From: Liriodendron chinense
Taxonomy: Eukaryota > Streptophyta > Magnoliopsida > Magnoliales > Magnoliaceae
Assembly: GCA_003013855.2 (NCBI GenBank)
Contig: ML058469.1
Coordinates: 2,666,001-2,730,000, forward strand
Direction of reading: 5' to 3'
Length of the DNA stretch: 64,000 nucleotides
Part shown: positions 12,701 through 23,556 of the stretch, one piece after another
Position numbering within the stretch: position 1 is the stretch's first letter
Layout of the letters: every line of letters starts with the position of its first letter
Notes under the pieces: model-generated
What the model saw: the letters and a program-made list of their open reading frames with translations, nothing else
The model's database searches: none
Told to the model about the DNA's origin: nothing
Made by a program: the position numbers and the translations under genes

Positions 12701-12729
12701 CGTACGGGCGGCCCAGAGCAGGCCGCCCA
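12701..12729 (+). promoter_or_regulatory. LTR promoter motif copied upstream of the antisense gene
   Basis: This 29-bp GC-rich block (starts CGTACGGGCGGCCC, ends GCAGGCCGCCCA) differs at only one base from the block that occurs twice in each element A LTR between the W-box-like array and the TATA box. Here it lies 105 bp upstream of the antisense gene's ATG, in the same orientation relative to that gene's transcription as it has in the LTR relative to gag-pol. An ACGT core (TGACGTGG) lies at about 12630 and a weak TTTATATGG at about 12551. Confidence 0.6.
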
Positions 12730-12833
12730 AGGCTCGCCTCTTGAGAGGCCTGGGCTGGCTCGAGCTCGGACATTCCCTGCTGTCCTTTTCTCTCGTCTCC
12801 ACACTCTCTGCACTGGATCATTCGATTCCAGCC

Positions 12834-15451
12834 ATGAATCTCTCTTTTGTCTCCCCTTTTCTTCTCTTTTTGTCTTTTTCTTTCTTGGTTTTTTGTTGGG
12901 CAGCCATTAATGATGGCTTGGGGGCCATTGTGGGAGAGGTTGGTGGGTCCCACACTTCAGCACTTGATGAAGGCTTTAAAGATGATGAGGTGCCTTTGAT
13001 TGATGGTGGAGATGGAGCATTAAATGGGGGTATTGATGATGAATTAAGCTTGGTGGTTGGTGGAGCTTTGAATGGCTCTATTAATGGTAGGATGGCTGGA
13101 ATTTCAGATTTGAATGGGCCCTTCATTATGGGAGAAATGGATAGTATGGATGGGATGGGGAGATGGGACATAGGTGAGGCTATGCTTCCCTTGAGTGTGG
13201 GCCACATGGATGATGTGATGGATGGTGGTGATGGGACCATGATGGACATAGATGGGCTGATCTCATGCTTGGATGGGATGGATGGCTTAGATGATACCTT
13301 TGACGGTTTGGATGCTCTTGATGAGGGCCAGGATGTGCGATACATTTGTTTGGATGGACTTGATGTGATCATTGATGATGTCCCCCTGATGATGGATGGT
13401 GTGGATGCCTCGATGATCCCTTTGATCGGCCAGGATGATGTTTTGATTCATGATTTCCTGTTGGAGAGGGCCGCAGGTCCAGATCTGACCGTTGATTCTT
13501 CGATCGGGGTAGCCGGGACCCTTCTTGATGGTTCAGATGCACTTTTCGACGGTCAGATTGGTCAGGATGCCACGATGTACGGTGTGATCTTTACTGGTAG
13601 CCCTTTTGATGGAGAGCATCGCCCTTCTTTTGATCGTCGGTCTTTTGCGCACTCTGTTCATGAGGTGGGCGAGTCTTCCCATGCGGCTGAGGTTATGACA
13701 GTTTCAGACAGTGATGCGACTATATCAGACGTAGCCGTTACTGAGGGCAGGTCAGGGGCTGTCGAGTCTGCAGAGGTTCCAGCTTTTCCTTCTCCTTCGC
13801 CCGTTGACCTTCCGATCCTTGATGAGCTGTCATTGATTTCTGGGCCTTTTGTGCTGGAGGGGGTACCAGTGAGGACTTGTCAACTGCTTCCTCGTCCTTC
13901 TTGCTCGCCACGACTGCTTGCTTGGCTTGACAGCTTGTCAGCTTATGAGATTCGGGAGTTAGAGTCCTATGGCTTTGGCAGTCTGGTTCATATGGCTAGA
14001 GTTGATATTGATTGGAGGATGCTCGGAGCTGCATTGATTGATTGGGTCCCTTCGTTGAACTTGTTTGCGTTCAACGATATGGAGATGGGGCCTTCTTTGG
14101 AGGAGCTTGCACGCTTGACAGGCCTACCCTTGGATTATACTCAGTATTTCTCGCCGAAGACATCGCCGAAGACTGCTACACCGCAGAACTGGTTCGAGAT
14201 TTCTTATCTTGTTCATCCTGCAGCTGCCGGCCAGGATGCTGTAGTGTTCTCCTTGGACTTACTGTATGATCTTTTTTCGGGTCCTTGTGGTGTGGTCGGT
14301 TCTACCTTTGCTCGGAACGCACTGATGTTCTGCTTGATTGCTGAGGTGCTGTTCTCGGGATGGCACAGGTCCCAGACTCCTCTGCTTTTTGAGGTGATGA
14401 GCCGAGCTATCCGTCGGCAGGGGATCATTTCTCTTACCTTGGCCGAGCTGTTCAATGGGCTGACTGACTGCGCCCTGGGCCGCACTCGTGTCCTTCGCGG
14501 CTGTTGTGCCTTTCTGCAGGTATCTTTTCTGCACCTTTTTCTTCTTGCTTTGTTAGGGATTGCTTTGCTCTAGCTGAACTTCTTCTTTTTTTTTGTGATC
14601 AGGTCTGGCTATGGGAGCGTCTTTCTTTGACCGTTCCTGTATCTTTTCCTGACACTCGTTGCCCAGACCTTATGCGACACATCATTGAGTTTCTTCCTCA
14701 TACAGCTAGGATGAGCGAGCCCTTGTATCGCAGGATGTTTGCTGAACTTAGTGACTGGAACGTTCGTTGGGAGTCATCTTGGCTTTCACTTCCTCCAGTG
14801 CTTTGCGATGCACACCGCCATCCTCTGATGTTGGTAGGCTTTCGATCCTACTTTTCTTACCATCCCATCCGGTTCCTACGGCAGTTTGGGTATGAGCAGG
14901 ATGTTCCTCCTTTCGTTTTCACGGGTATCGGGCGTCGAGTACTTCCCTCTAGATCCTCTGACTTCAGGACCCGGATTGATTGTTCTTGGGCGAGCTACTT
15001 GACTGCTGATTTGCTAGGTTTTGAGCTGCGGACTTTTCCGATGGCGACCGCCCCATATCAGTACTGGGTTGCTGAGCAGTCTTTGTATCGACGTATCCCT
15101 TGCTGGCACCAGACTGCTGATGAGGATGAGCAGGATATCCTTGGAGATGTTGGCTCTTCATCTGGTTCATATGAACCCTTTGAGGAACGCCCGTTTATCG
15201 ATCCTTGCTTCCTTTTGGCCACTCATGGCCATCTGCTGTCTAAGATCTCTGCACTTCGGTATCATTGTGAGATGATGTCGAGGAGATTGGCTGCCGATCA
15301 GAGATTGTCTGATGAGGAGACAGCGATCCGTACCCTTGAGCGCGATGAGGTGCATTACCTGCGTATGGAGGTGAGCAGGTTGAGAGCGAGACTATCTTTT
15401 TATGAGTCAGAGGACTTACCTGATATGGCCGAGGAGGAGGGTAGAGATTGA
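12834..15451 (+). CDS. Antisense gene of element A, plant-mobile-domain-like protein, two exons
   Basis: Exon 1 is 12834-14519, the intron 14520-14602 (83 bp, GTATCT...TTTTGTGATCAG, phase 0) and exon 2 14603-15451, giving about 844 residues. Without splicing the first frame ends at 14573. The splice joins ...CAFLQ to VWLWERL, the junction expected in the plant mobile domain (PMD, aminotransferase-like) fold seen in MAIL1/MAIN proteins and many transposons. Residues 1-25 are hydrophobic and signal-like. Residues 30-250 are Asp/Gly/Met-rich. The PMD-like part spans about 357-720, and a charged coiled coil about 760-835. I chose the 12834 ATG because the upstream in-frame codons overlap the promoter-like motif. 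It converges on pol, 1.1 kb away. Extra antisense ORFs are known in Tat-lineage elements. Its role in transposition is unknown. Confidence 0.75.
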
Positions 15452-16593
15452 TTGTGTTGGCCACCTGCACATTCCTTTTTTGCATATATGATTGATGATG
15501 ATGCATTTTTGTATTATTTTATTTTATTTTTAAAAAGATGATATGATATGTGTAAAAGAAATATGATGCATTTAATTGAAAAGAAAACTGTTTGAAAATC
15601 TACTGTGCCATGAGTTGTCTTGTGAGTGTGTGTCTGGATTTTGTGTCGGGATATAGGAATCAGAACTGGGGCTCGGCCAATGCTTTGACCGATGTCTCGA
15701 GATTTGACTTGCTTGATCCTTTGGTTCCCTAGAGGTGTAGGCAATGGAAACTGTTGCTTCTTGAGATTGTCAGAATTTGTAGAGTTCTTCGCTCCTGACT
15801 GTACTTCCTCTCGTTCTTGCACTTTCACTGCTTGAACCGATCTGGATCGTCTGACTTCTTGGTGCCTGCACTTTTAAATTTTTTTTCTTTTTCTTTTTGA
15901 GCCATTTTTGCCTGCAGTGCTCTTTCGAGTTTTCACCACAGCCGGCCTTTTCCCGTCATTTTTAGCTTGTGGCGCCCTTTCGGGTTTTCACCACGTCCCG
16001 GGTATTTGATCTTGCCTGCCCCTTGGCAGCTATGCTGTTTTTACCCTTAGTGCCCTTTTGGGTTTTCACCAAGTCCGTTGTATGCCCACTGTTTTTACTC
16101 GGAGCGCCCTTTCGGGTTTTCACTCCGCCCTCTTTGTTTAGGCACACATTTTTCTTTTTTTTTTTCTTTTTTGCTTTTTTTTTTGGATCTTTGGATATCT
16201 GTGGTGGCTAGAGGTCGGGAATCCGTCGTTGCCGGCCGATGGCAGTCTTTCAGCCCTTATCCTAAGTTACGATGATAGAGCTGTCGGTCTTTGTTAAAGA
16301 CCCCTCTGAGATGAATGGATGGATGACTGTGTTTCTTCTTGGACTGATTTTTTTTCTTGGGTGCCTTGCTTTGGCTTCCCTTTTTCTTTCTTCTTTTTTT
16401 TCTTTTGTATTCTTTTTCTCTCTCTTTTTTTTGTCTTTTCCTTTTGAATCCTCCCCTTTTTTTGTATTTTCCTCCTTTTGAATCCCCTTATTTGAAACAC
16501 TTGTTGGTGGACGAAAATGATTTCTCAGAGGTCTTAGCTTCGACCTTTTGACTTCAGCTCTATTAAAGTAACTCTTGATAAGGTCAGAATGAC
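15452..16593. repeat. Convergence zone with CCCTTTCGGGTTTTCACC repeats
   Basis: Between the ends of the antisense gene and pol there is no gene. Four copies of a CCCTTTCGGGTTTTCACC core lie at about 15917, 15969, 16049 and 16102. Long T-rich tracts at 15879-15900, 16150-16185 and 16350-16470 read as poly-A-like signals for minus-strand transcripts and U-rich 3' ends for plus-strand ones. Both transcripts probably end here. Confidence 0.6.
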
Positions 16594-18597
16594 TTACCCG
16601 TGAAAGATCTTCACGTTGTCGGCGTTGGTCAGCTCAGGAAGATCCACCCCTCTCATGCTGGTGAGTCTGAGGGCGCCTCCGGGAAGTACTTCTCTAATGA
16701 TCAGTGGTCCATCCCACGAGGGTTTGAACTTTCCTCTGGGATCCGGAAGGTGCGACGGTAGAATCTTCTTCATGACCATGTCGCCTACCTTGAAACTTCT
16801 TTTTCGGACTCTCTTGTTGTAAGCCAGAGCGATCCTTTTTTTATAGCACTGTGAATGACTTAGTGCACGCATGCGCTTTTCATCTGCTAGCTGCAACTGA
16901 TCGAACCTGGCCCATTGCCATTCTCCTTCTTCGATTCCGCTTTCGAGTAACACTCGTAGTGATGGTATTTCCACCTCGACTGGCAAAACTGCCTCCATTC
17001 CATAGGTAAGCTCGAAAGGAGTAACGCCCGTAGCAGATCGTACAGACGTTCGATAGGCCCAAAGTGCATATGGGAGCACATCTGACCAATCTCGATAGGT
17101 CACGACCATTTTCTCGAGTATCCTGATGATTGTCTTGTTTGCGGCTTCTACCCCACCATTCATCTGAGGACGGTAGGGGCTTGATCGATGACGTTGAATC
17201 TTGAATTTGCTGAGGAAGTCATCCATCTTCTTGTTGACGAACGGGGTCCCATTATCTGTGATGATAGCATTGGGGATTCCATACCGGCATATGATGTTGT
17301 TCTTCATGAATTTGATCACCTGAGATGCTGCAATTGTGGTGTAGGAGGCTGCCTCTACCCACTTGGTGAAGTAGTCGACTGCCACAAGTATGTACTCATG
17401 ACCATTTGATGCTTTGGGACTGATCTTGCCGATGATGTCGAGCCCCCACATGGAGAAGGGCCAGGGGGTGGTCAGGTTGTATAACTCTGATGATGGGGCA
17501 TGGATTTGATTCGCATGCTCCTGACACTTGAAGCATTTTCTGACGTGCTGGCAACAATCTGTCTCCATGGTGAGCCAATAGTAGCCGAGTCGTAAAATCT
17601 TCTTTGCCATCATGTGCCCGTTCATGTGTGGGCCACAGATTCCTTCGTGTATTTCTTCCATGATCTTTGCAGCTTCTGTTTCATCGACGCATCGAAGGAG
17701 GATGTGATTATAGGATCGCTTGTAAAGAACTTCGCCACTGATGGTGAATTGGCCGGCCAAACGCTGGATGGTTCGGCGATCTGTTGCTGTTGCTGACTCT
17801 GGATACTCCTGGGTTTCGAGATATTGCTTGATGTCGGCATACCAGGGCTTGTCAGGGACAGCTTCGGCTTCTTCTATTTGCAGGCAAAAGGTAGGCTCTT
17901 CTTGAATTTCGACTGTGAGTTCCCATTCTGAAGCTCCTTTCGGGATCTCGAGCATTGATGCCAGTGTGCCGAGAGCATCTGCAAACTGGTTCTTGGCTCT
18001 GGGCATGTATGAGAAGGTGATTTCCTTGAATTCTTCGATCAGATTGTCAAGATACACATGATATGGTATCAGCTTCTCGTCCTTGGTTTTCCATTCGCCA
18101 TTGGTCTGATTGATGATAAGCTGTGAGTCTCCAAACACTCGTAGCTTCTTGATGCCCAAGATTATGGCTTCCCTTAAGCCAGCGATGCATGCTTCATACT
18201 CTGCCATGTTGTTGGTGCACTCGAATGCTATGCGCCTCGAGATAGGAATAGGGACATCATCTGGAGAGTAGAGGATTGCTCCAATACCACTCCCTTTAGA
18301 ATTTGCTACGTCGTCGAAGAATAACGTCCACTCACCTTTCTTCTTTTCTTCTTCTTCAATAAGCAAGAGATCTTCATCAGGGAAGAATGTCTTGAGCAGC
18401 GGATAATCCAGGAGGGAGTGGGCGGCAAGATGATCGGCGAGGGCCTGTCCCTTGATTGCCTTCTGAGTAACATAGGTGATGTCGAACTCAGACAGGAGTA
18501 GCTGCCATTTAGCTATCCTTCCAGTGAGTGCCGGCTTCTTGAACAGGTACTTGAGCGGATCCATGTGAGCGAGGAGGAGAATAGGGAATGCAATCAT
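16594..18597 (-). pseudogene. Element A pol 3' part: archaeal-type RNase H and integrase
   Basis: About 667 open residues follow a stop at 18601-18603. The N-terminus ends the RT-linked RNase H (ITYVTQKAIKGQALADHLA). Next is the second, archaeal-type RNase H typical of Tat elements (WTLFFDDVANSKGSGIGAIL, with NNMAEYEA and DSQLIINQ). Integrase has the zinc-binding region (CFKCQEH) and the catalytic D-D-E residues in WGLDIIG, AIITDNG and GGVEAANK. A C-terminal DNA-binding part with KRSFKVGDMV and WDGPLII follows, and there is no chromodomain. It lies downstream of RT in the same polyprotein. The domain itself is intact, but the frame upstream is broken. Confidence 0.9.
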
Positions 18598-19626
18598 GTA
18601 TTAACGGAGTCGCTGAGTTGCCCAGACTAGGGCGAGGCAAGTCTTTTTGATCGGGGAATACCTGGTCTCATAATCGGTGAACTTTCGGCTCAAATAGTAT
18701 ATTGCTTGTTCCTTCTTCCCGGTCTCGTCGTGCTGGCCGAGGACACAGCCAATGGCTTCTGCTGCCACCGAGATGTATAACAATAATGGTCGTCCGGGAG
18801 CGGGCGGCACTAGGACTGGAGGATTCATGAGATATCTCTTGATGCGATCGAAGGCGACTTGGCAATCATCATTCCATTCTTTTGGAACGTTTTTTCGGAG
18901 GAGCTTGAAAATGGGTTCACAAATAGGTGTGAGTTGTGCGATGAAGCGACTGATGTATTGAATTCTACCGAGGAAGCCACGGATTTCTTTCTCTGTTCTA
19001 GGAGGGGGCATCTCGATGATTACTCTGGTTTTGGTCTCGTCGACCCTGATGCCATCCTCGCTCACCATAAAGCCGAGGAGTTTGCCTCCCATTGCACCGA
19101 AGACACATTTCTATGGGTTGAGGCGGAGCTTGTACTTCTCTAATCTGTTGAATAACTTCTTCAGATCTTCAAAGTGTCCTTCAATTGTGCGAGATTTGAC
19201 GATCATGTCGTCCACATATACTTCAAGCTCTTTGTTCATCATGTCATGGAATAATGCTGTCATTGCTCATTGATATGTTGCCCCTGCGTTCTTCAGACCG
19301 AACGGCATTACCCTGTAATAGAGGGTTCCCCAGGGAGTGATGAACGATGTCTTCTCGCGATCTTCGACGGCCATCTTGATCTGATTGTAACCTGAGAACC
19401 CGTCCATAAATGAGAAGATCTTGTATCCAGCAGTGTTGTCGACTAGAGTGTCGATATGTGGCAAAGGGAAGTCATCTTTTGGACTGGCTTTGTTGAGATC
19501 TCGGAAGTCGATGCACATTCGAACCTTGCCGTCCTTCTTCGGTACTGGCACGATGTTGGTGAGCCATTCAGGGTAGTTGGAGACTACCAAGAATCCCGCG
19601 TTGTACTACTTGATGACTTCATTTCA
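18598..19626 (-). pseudogene. Element A reverse transcriptase and RNase H
   Basis: RT motifs are clear: YPEWLTNIVPVPKKDGKVRM, FPLPHIDTLVD, MDGFSGYNQI, MPFGLKNAGATYQ and the catalytic YVDDM. The connection region and RNase H follow (GGKLLGFMVSEDGI, EAIGCVLGQHDETGK, AIYYLSRKFTDYETRY). Stops occur at 19624-19626, 19606-19608, 19267-19269, 19111-19113 and 18601-18603. Each is one C-to-T change from a sense codon expected at that site, so this is a decayed copy and not a programmed readthrough. The domain lies between the protease linker and the second RNase H. Confidence 0.9.
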
Positions 19627-21614
19627 GACTTTCAGAGCCCATTCTGGCTTCATTCTTCGAAGTTTCTGCTTCACTGGCTTCATATCTGCCTTCGTTGGCA
19701 GATGGTGTACAACGAGCTCTTCATCGAGCCCTGGCATGTCTTCATATGAGAACGCGAAGTTGGACAATCTTGGAGCTAGGAACTCTATCATTTTCTGTTT
19801 CATCTCAGGTGGCAATGATTTTCCAATGCGTACTTCCCTAGGGATCTCAGGTGTCCCCAAGTTTACTATCTCGAAATCATCGGCTACAACATTGGCTTTA
19901 GATTCAAACTTTTTGAGGAGATCCTCTAGTTCGGGAGCTGGATCATCATCTTCTTCATCCCGAGCTTCGTCCAGACCCATGAGCTTGAAGTCTAATTCGA
20001 TGTCGAAATCATATGATTCGACTTCAAACTCATGCGACTCTTTAGACGAACTTGGCACACTATTGAATGCAGGAAAAGAAATGTATTTTGGTTTTTGAAA
20101 TTTTTCTGAAATTGAAATGCTAGATGTTTTTGGCTTTTGAAAGTTTTTTATTTTTTTGGCTTTTTGAAATTCACGGGACTTTGAACAAGCGGGCATTGCA
20201 GACCATGATTGAGCCCAACTTGTTCCAAAGTTCCGGTCACTGCTTAAACAGGCATTTTTTTTGGGAGCCAGAGCCCTCAGATGGCTCTTTGGTTGATTCA
20301 AGAGTTAGGGGAACAGATGACCATTCAGGACCCCACACTTCCTCCCCTGGAGAGGTGGGGGTTAATGATTTGGGCGAAGAATCATGATCTGGCCCAATGA
20401 CCATGATTTCTTGCTGGTCGGGTTCGAGATCTGAGTTGTACTCAGTCCCTCCCGGATCACTTACCTTGCATTGCAGTTCATCTGGTTCTACGGCTAGACA
20501 TAAGTTTGGAATCTGGACATCAGACCTAATCTAGGGCTGGCCACTTCCCTTTCTTGGTCCAATGGATGGGCTGCTTCTGCCCCTGGCTGGTGATTGTTGA
20601 TGTTGATTCTGCAGAGATGGGCGAGTCGTGCCCCTTGCTGATTGATGTTGAGATGGGCAAGTTGTGCCCCTGACTGGCCGAAATTGAAGAGGGCAGGTGG
20701 TGCCCTTGGTTGATTGATGCTGAAGTGGGTAGGTTGTGCCCCTGGTTGGGAGCAGGTGTCAGAGTAACCCGATCCTGAAGCTGCTGTATTTGACTTCCTT
20801 CTTCATCTCCTTCTTCTTCTGGAGGCTTAGATGGTTCGAGAATTTGATCCCATCGAATGGGGGGCCATGTGGCCCAAACTAGGCTCATCGGGAGGCCTTT
20901 GTGTAGTGCAGTCGGTTGATTCCCTCCTGGATCTTTGCAAGGTTCTCCTGGCTTGACGAACTGGATGGGTGAGCACCGAAATTTCTTCCTTCTTTTGTCC
21001 GTGAAGACTGTCTTGTATCCGAGTCCCCATTTGCGTTGGTTATATACCAGCGATACCTTTCTGGACTTGAAATGATTCTTCATTCGGTATTTGAGACTCA
21101 GACGTTCTGCTGGTGAAAAGACACGGTCCACCCTTATCGGTTCTGGATTGGCGATAGAGTTCACAGTCTCGAATTCGAAACTATGAAACGGGATGTCTTC
21201 TTCAGAGTGCTGGACATCGATGACAGGGATGTCTGGTTCAGTGGCAGCAGTATTGGAAGGAATGATGAGTTCCTTCTCTGCATGGATAGAGATCACTTGA
21301 TTTCCACAGATGTACTTCACTCGTTGATACAGGGTTGATGGCACAGCTCCAACCTTGTGCAGCCATGGTCGCCCGAGCAACATGTTGAAAGAGGCTGATA
21401 TATCCAGGATTTGGAATGTGATGGTAGAGATTTCTGGACCTATCTGTACCTCTATGTCGACCTCCCCTTCCACTGATCGGCGGGTGTTGTCGAATGCTCT
21501 GACACATATGGTGCTGGGTCGGAATGAAGAAGGATTGATTCCCAGACGTTCCGCAGTCTTGAGTGGGCAGACGTTTAAGCTTGAGCCATTATCGATAAGG
21601 ACCAGCGGGACACA
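19627..21614 (-). pseudogene. Element A aspartic protease and PR-RT linker
   Basis: The protease active site reads DNGSSLNVCPL, the DNGS variant of the usual DTG/DSG, with the second conserved block FNMLLGRPWLH. A long acidic, Pro-rich linker follows, with short repeats around INQGHHLPSS/ISKGHDSPIS (about 20590-20760), and then EEDDDPAPELEDLLKKFESK. The part just before RT (SYEDMPGLDEELVVHHLP) is typical of this family. The reading frame changes near 20300-20525. The solo LTR at 21615-23551 separates it from gag, a few codons before the active site. Confidence 0.85.
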
Positions 21615-23551
21615 TGAAATTGCGGTTTTACCGCTTGTAGAGATACTCGGAGATATGTCTATGGACCTAGAGGGGGGGTGAATAGGACCTTTTTAAAATT
21701 CTTTTCGCCTACTTATGCAATTCAACAAGTTTAAGCTAGGTAAGCAAGAACACCTTGGCTTCCAAGCCTTGGTGGGTCCAATCACAAGACTAGCCAGAGA
21801 TAAGCAATAACCAAACCTAGTCTAAGCATGCATAGGTAAGAAAATGATTCAACTATTTAAGCTACTAACCTATGCACCTTGTGTAGACTTATGAGATTGG
21901 ATCAATGAGCTCAAGTCTACACAAGTAGTGAAGGTACATCTTGTGCGAGGATGCCTAAAAAGTGCCTAGCATGCATTCCTATCAATCATTCATAATTAAG
22001 CAATTTAAACTAACAATGCAAAGATAGAATGTGCTCAAGAGCAATCACAAACACAAGGATGTATAGTGGTTCGACTACGTGTCTACTCCACTCCCGGTTC
22101 AAGTACTCAACCCCTTTGAGCACACCGGCATTCACTAACGGAGGTTTTAAATGAGGTTCACCTCTCAACCTTTACACACGGAGGTTTTATCGGTTCACCT
22201 CTCAACCGTCACCGGAGTTTTGAACCAAGGGCTAACTCTCAACCCAATCGCACGTTTACTCCCGTGTCGGAGGCTCCCCCTTGGAGACTTAGTTTAGGCC
22301 CGGCTGACGGACCAAGGAACGGCTAACGTCCCTAAGACGAGCTTGACAAACAAACTCAAATTGGACTCTCAAATGAGACAACTTACTTGTCGGATGAGCC
22401 CCTTGTTTAGCGCCGTAATGGGTTGCTTGATCTCCGCTCTCCCGTGCTTCAATCAGCTTCCCTTTGCTCCCTCGATCGTGTCGCCGTTGCGTCGCCAATG
22501 CCTCAGCCACATTTGATCAAACACCTTGCATGCGATGCCTTGAAATGCCCAAGGTGCTAGGAGGATGGGTGAATCTCATACATGGGATGTGTAGGTTGTT
22601 CCAACTAGGAGATTCACCTAGAGAGTCTTCTAGAGGTCTTGGACAAAGGATATACCTATGTGGAATAGTGTCACACCTCTAGATTTGAGAAAGGAATCAA
22701 GTCATCTCTTGATAGCATTTGAATGCCCATACTTGTGTTTGAAACACAAGGGATATGACTTGAAAACCTCCTCTTTGAGGCCCCAAATGATGTACAAGAT
22801 GAGTATGGAATGGGCTCTCAAAAACTTCTCACCATGACCCAAGAATGGAGCTCCATATTTATAGAAAAGAGGCTCCAACGGTCATAAAACGGCCATAAAA
22901 CGGCCTGCCCCGACCGGTCACGACCGGTCGGACCCCCCTGCTGAAAGACAAGCATTACATAGGCCAAACACATGGGCCGACCGGTCATGACCGGTCGGAC
23001 CCCCTCACTGGACAGCCTCAATATATCAGGCCGACCGGTCATGACCGGTCGGCCACTCTTGCTGGACGGCCTAGATTGTGAAGGCCGACCGGTCAAGACC
23101 GGTCGGCCAGGCTTGCTGAACCCTTCTATTGTGAAGGCCGACCGGTCCTGACCGGTCGGCTGGCCTTTGTACATCCAGCAGGGATGCTGGCCGACCGGTC
23201 TTTGACCGGTCGGACCAGCCTGGGACCCCAATGTATTTGCTGATACATGTGATTCTTCAGCATGTAGTTTAAGGCCAAGGTTAGGGTGGACAAAAGGGAC
23301 ACCTAGGGCCTATCTATGATGCCTAAAGGGTTCTAAATATGGTCACGGTCATCAAGGATACAAAGGGGATAGGTTTTGGTCGAGGTTAAGGCACCAAGGC
23401 ATCTCATTTACCTGAATCTTCTTCCTTGATGCGGCTGGACGTCTTGAGTCTTCTTTCTTCGTCTTCTTTGGGCTCAACCGACTCTAGACATACTGACGTA
23501 AGTGATTGACAAACAAGGTGCACTAGTATGCCACGGAAAAGTGCACTAACA
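21615..23551 (-). mobile_element. Solo LTR (1937 bp) inserted in element A pol
   Basis: On minus it starts TGTTAGTGCAC and ends CAATTTCA. It is flanked by ACACA at 21610-21614 and 23552-23556, a perfect 5-bp duplication. It has no polyprotein, primer-binding site or second LTR, so it is a solo LTR left by recombination of a full element. A TATA box (complement of TATTTATAG at 22857-22865) marks U3/R. A copy in the opposite orientation lies at 40151-42098. The family was not identified, although the ends look copia-like. It splits the gag-PR region of A, so it arrived after A. Confidence 0.9.
22909..23213. repeat. Six CCGACCGGTC palindromes in solo LTR U3
   Basis: Each unit is CCGACCGGTC, two to four bases, then GACCGGTCGG, a near-perfect 20-24-bp dyad. 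Units recur about every 45-65 bp, separated by diverged spacers with CTTGCTG(G/A)A. They lie upstream of the minus-strand TATA box, in U3. The sister LTR has a different sequence at the same place. Confidence 0.85.
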
Positions 23552-23556
23552 ACACA

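Noticed and set aside
12510..12833. Extending the antisense gene of element A to the ATG at 12510
   Set aside because: The extra 108 codons overlap the LTR-like GC motif and read as low-complexity, non-conserved sequence. 12834 is the more likely start, although not proven.
12579..13372. Minus-strand open frames opposite the antisense gene
   Set aside because: They are Ser/Pro-rich mirror readings of the Asp/Gly-rich plus-strand exon.
16594..16700. Chromodomain at the integrase C-terminus
   Set aside because: The protein ends shortly after the usual DNA-binding tail, and no aromatic-cage residues are visible. Tat elements normally lack it.
22909..23213. CRISPR-like dyads with spacers
   Set aside because: The spacers are related to each other and the array sits in the U3 of an LTR with target duplication. 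No cas genes are present.
23404..23550. Glu/Lys-rich C-terminus of element A gag
   Set aside because: These codons lie inside the inserted solo LTR and are an accidental extension.
21656..23551. Solo LTR boundary at TGTCTATGG (21656)
   Set aside because: No target duplication fits there, whereas 21615 gives a perfect ACACA duplication and restores the interrupted frame.
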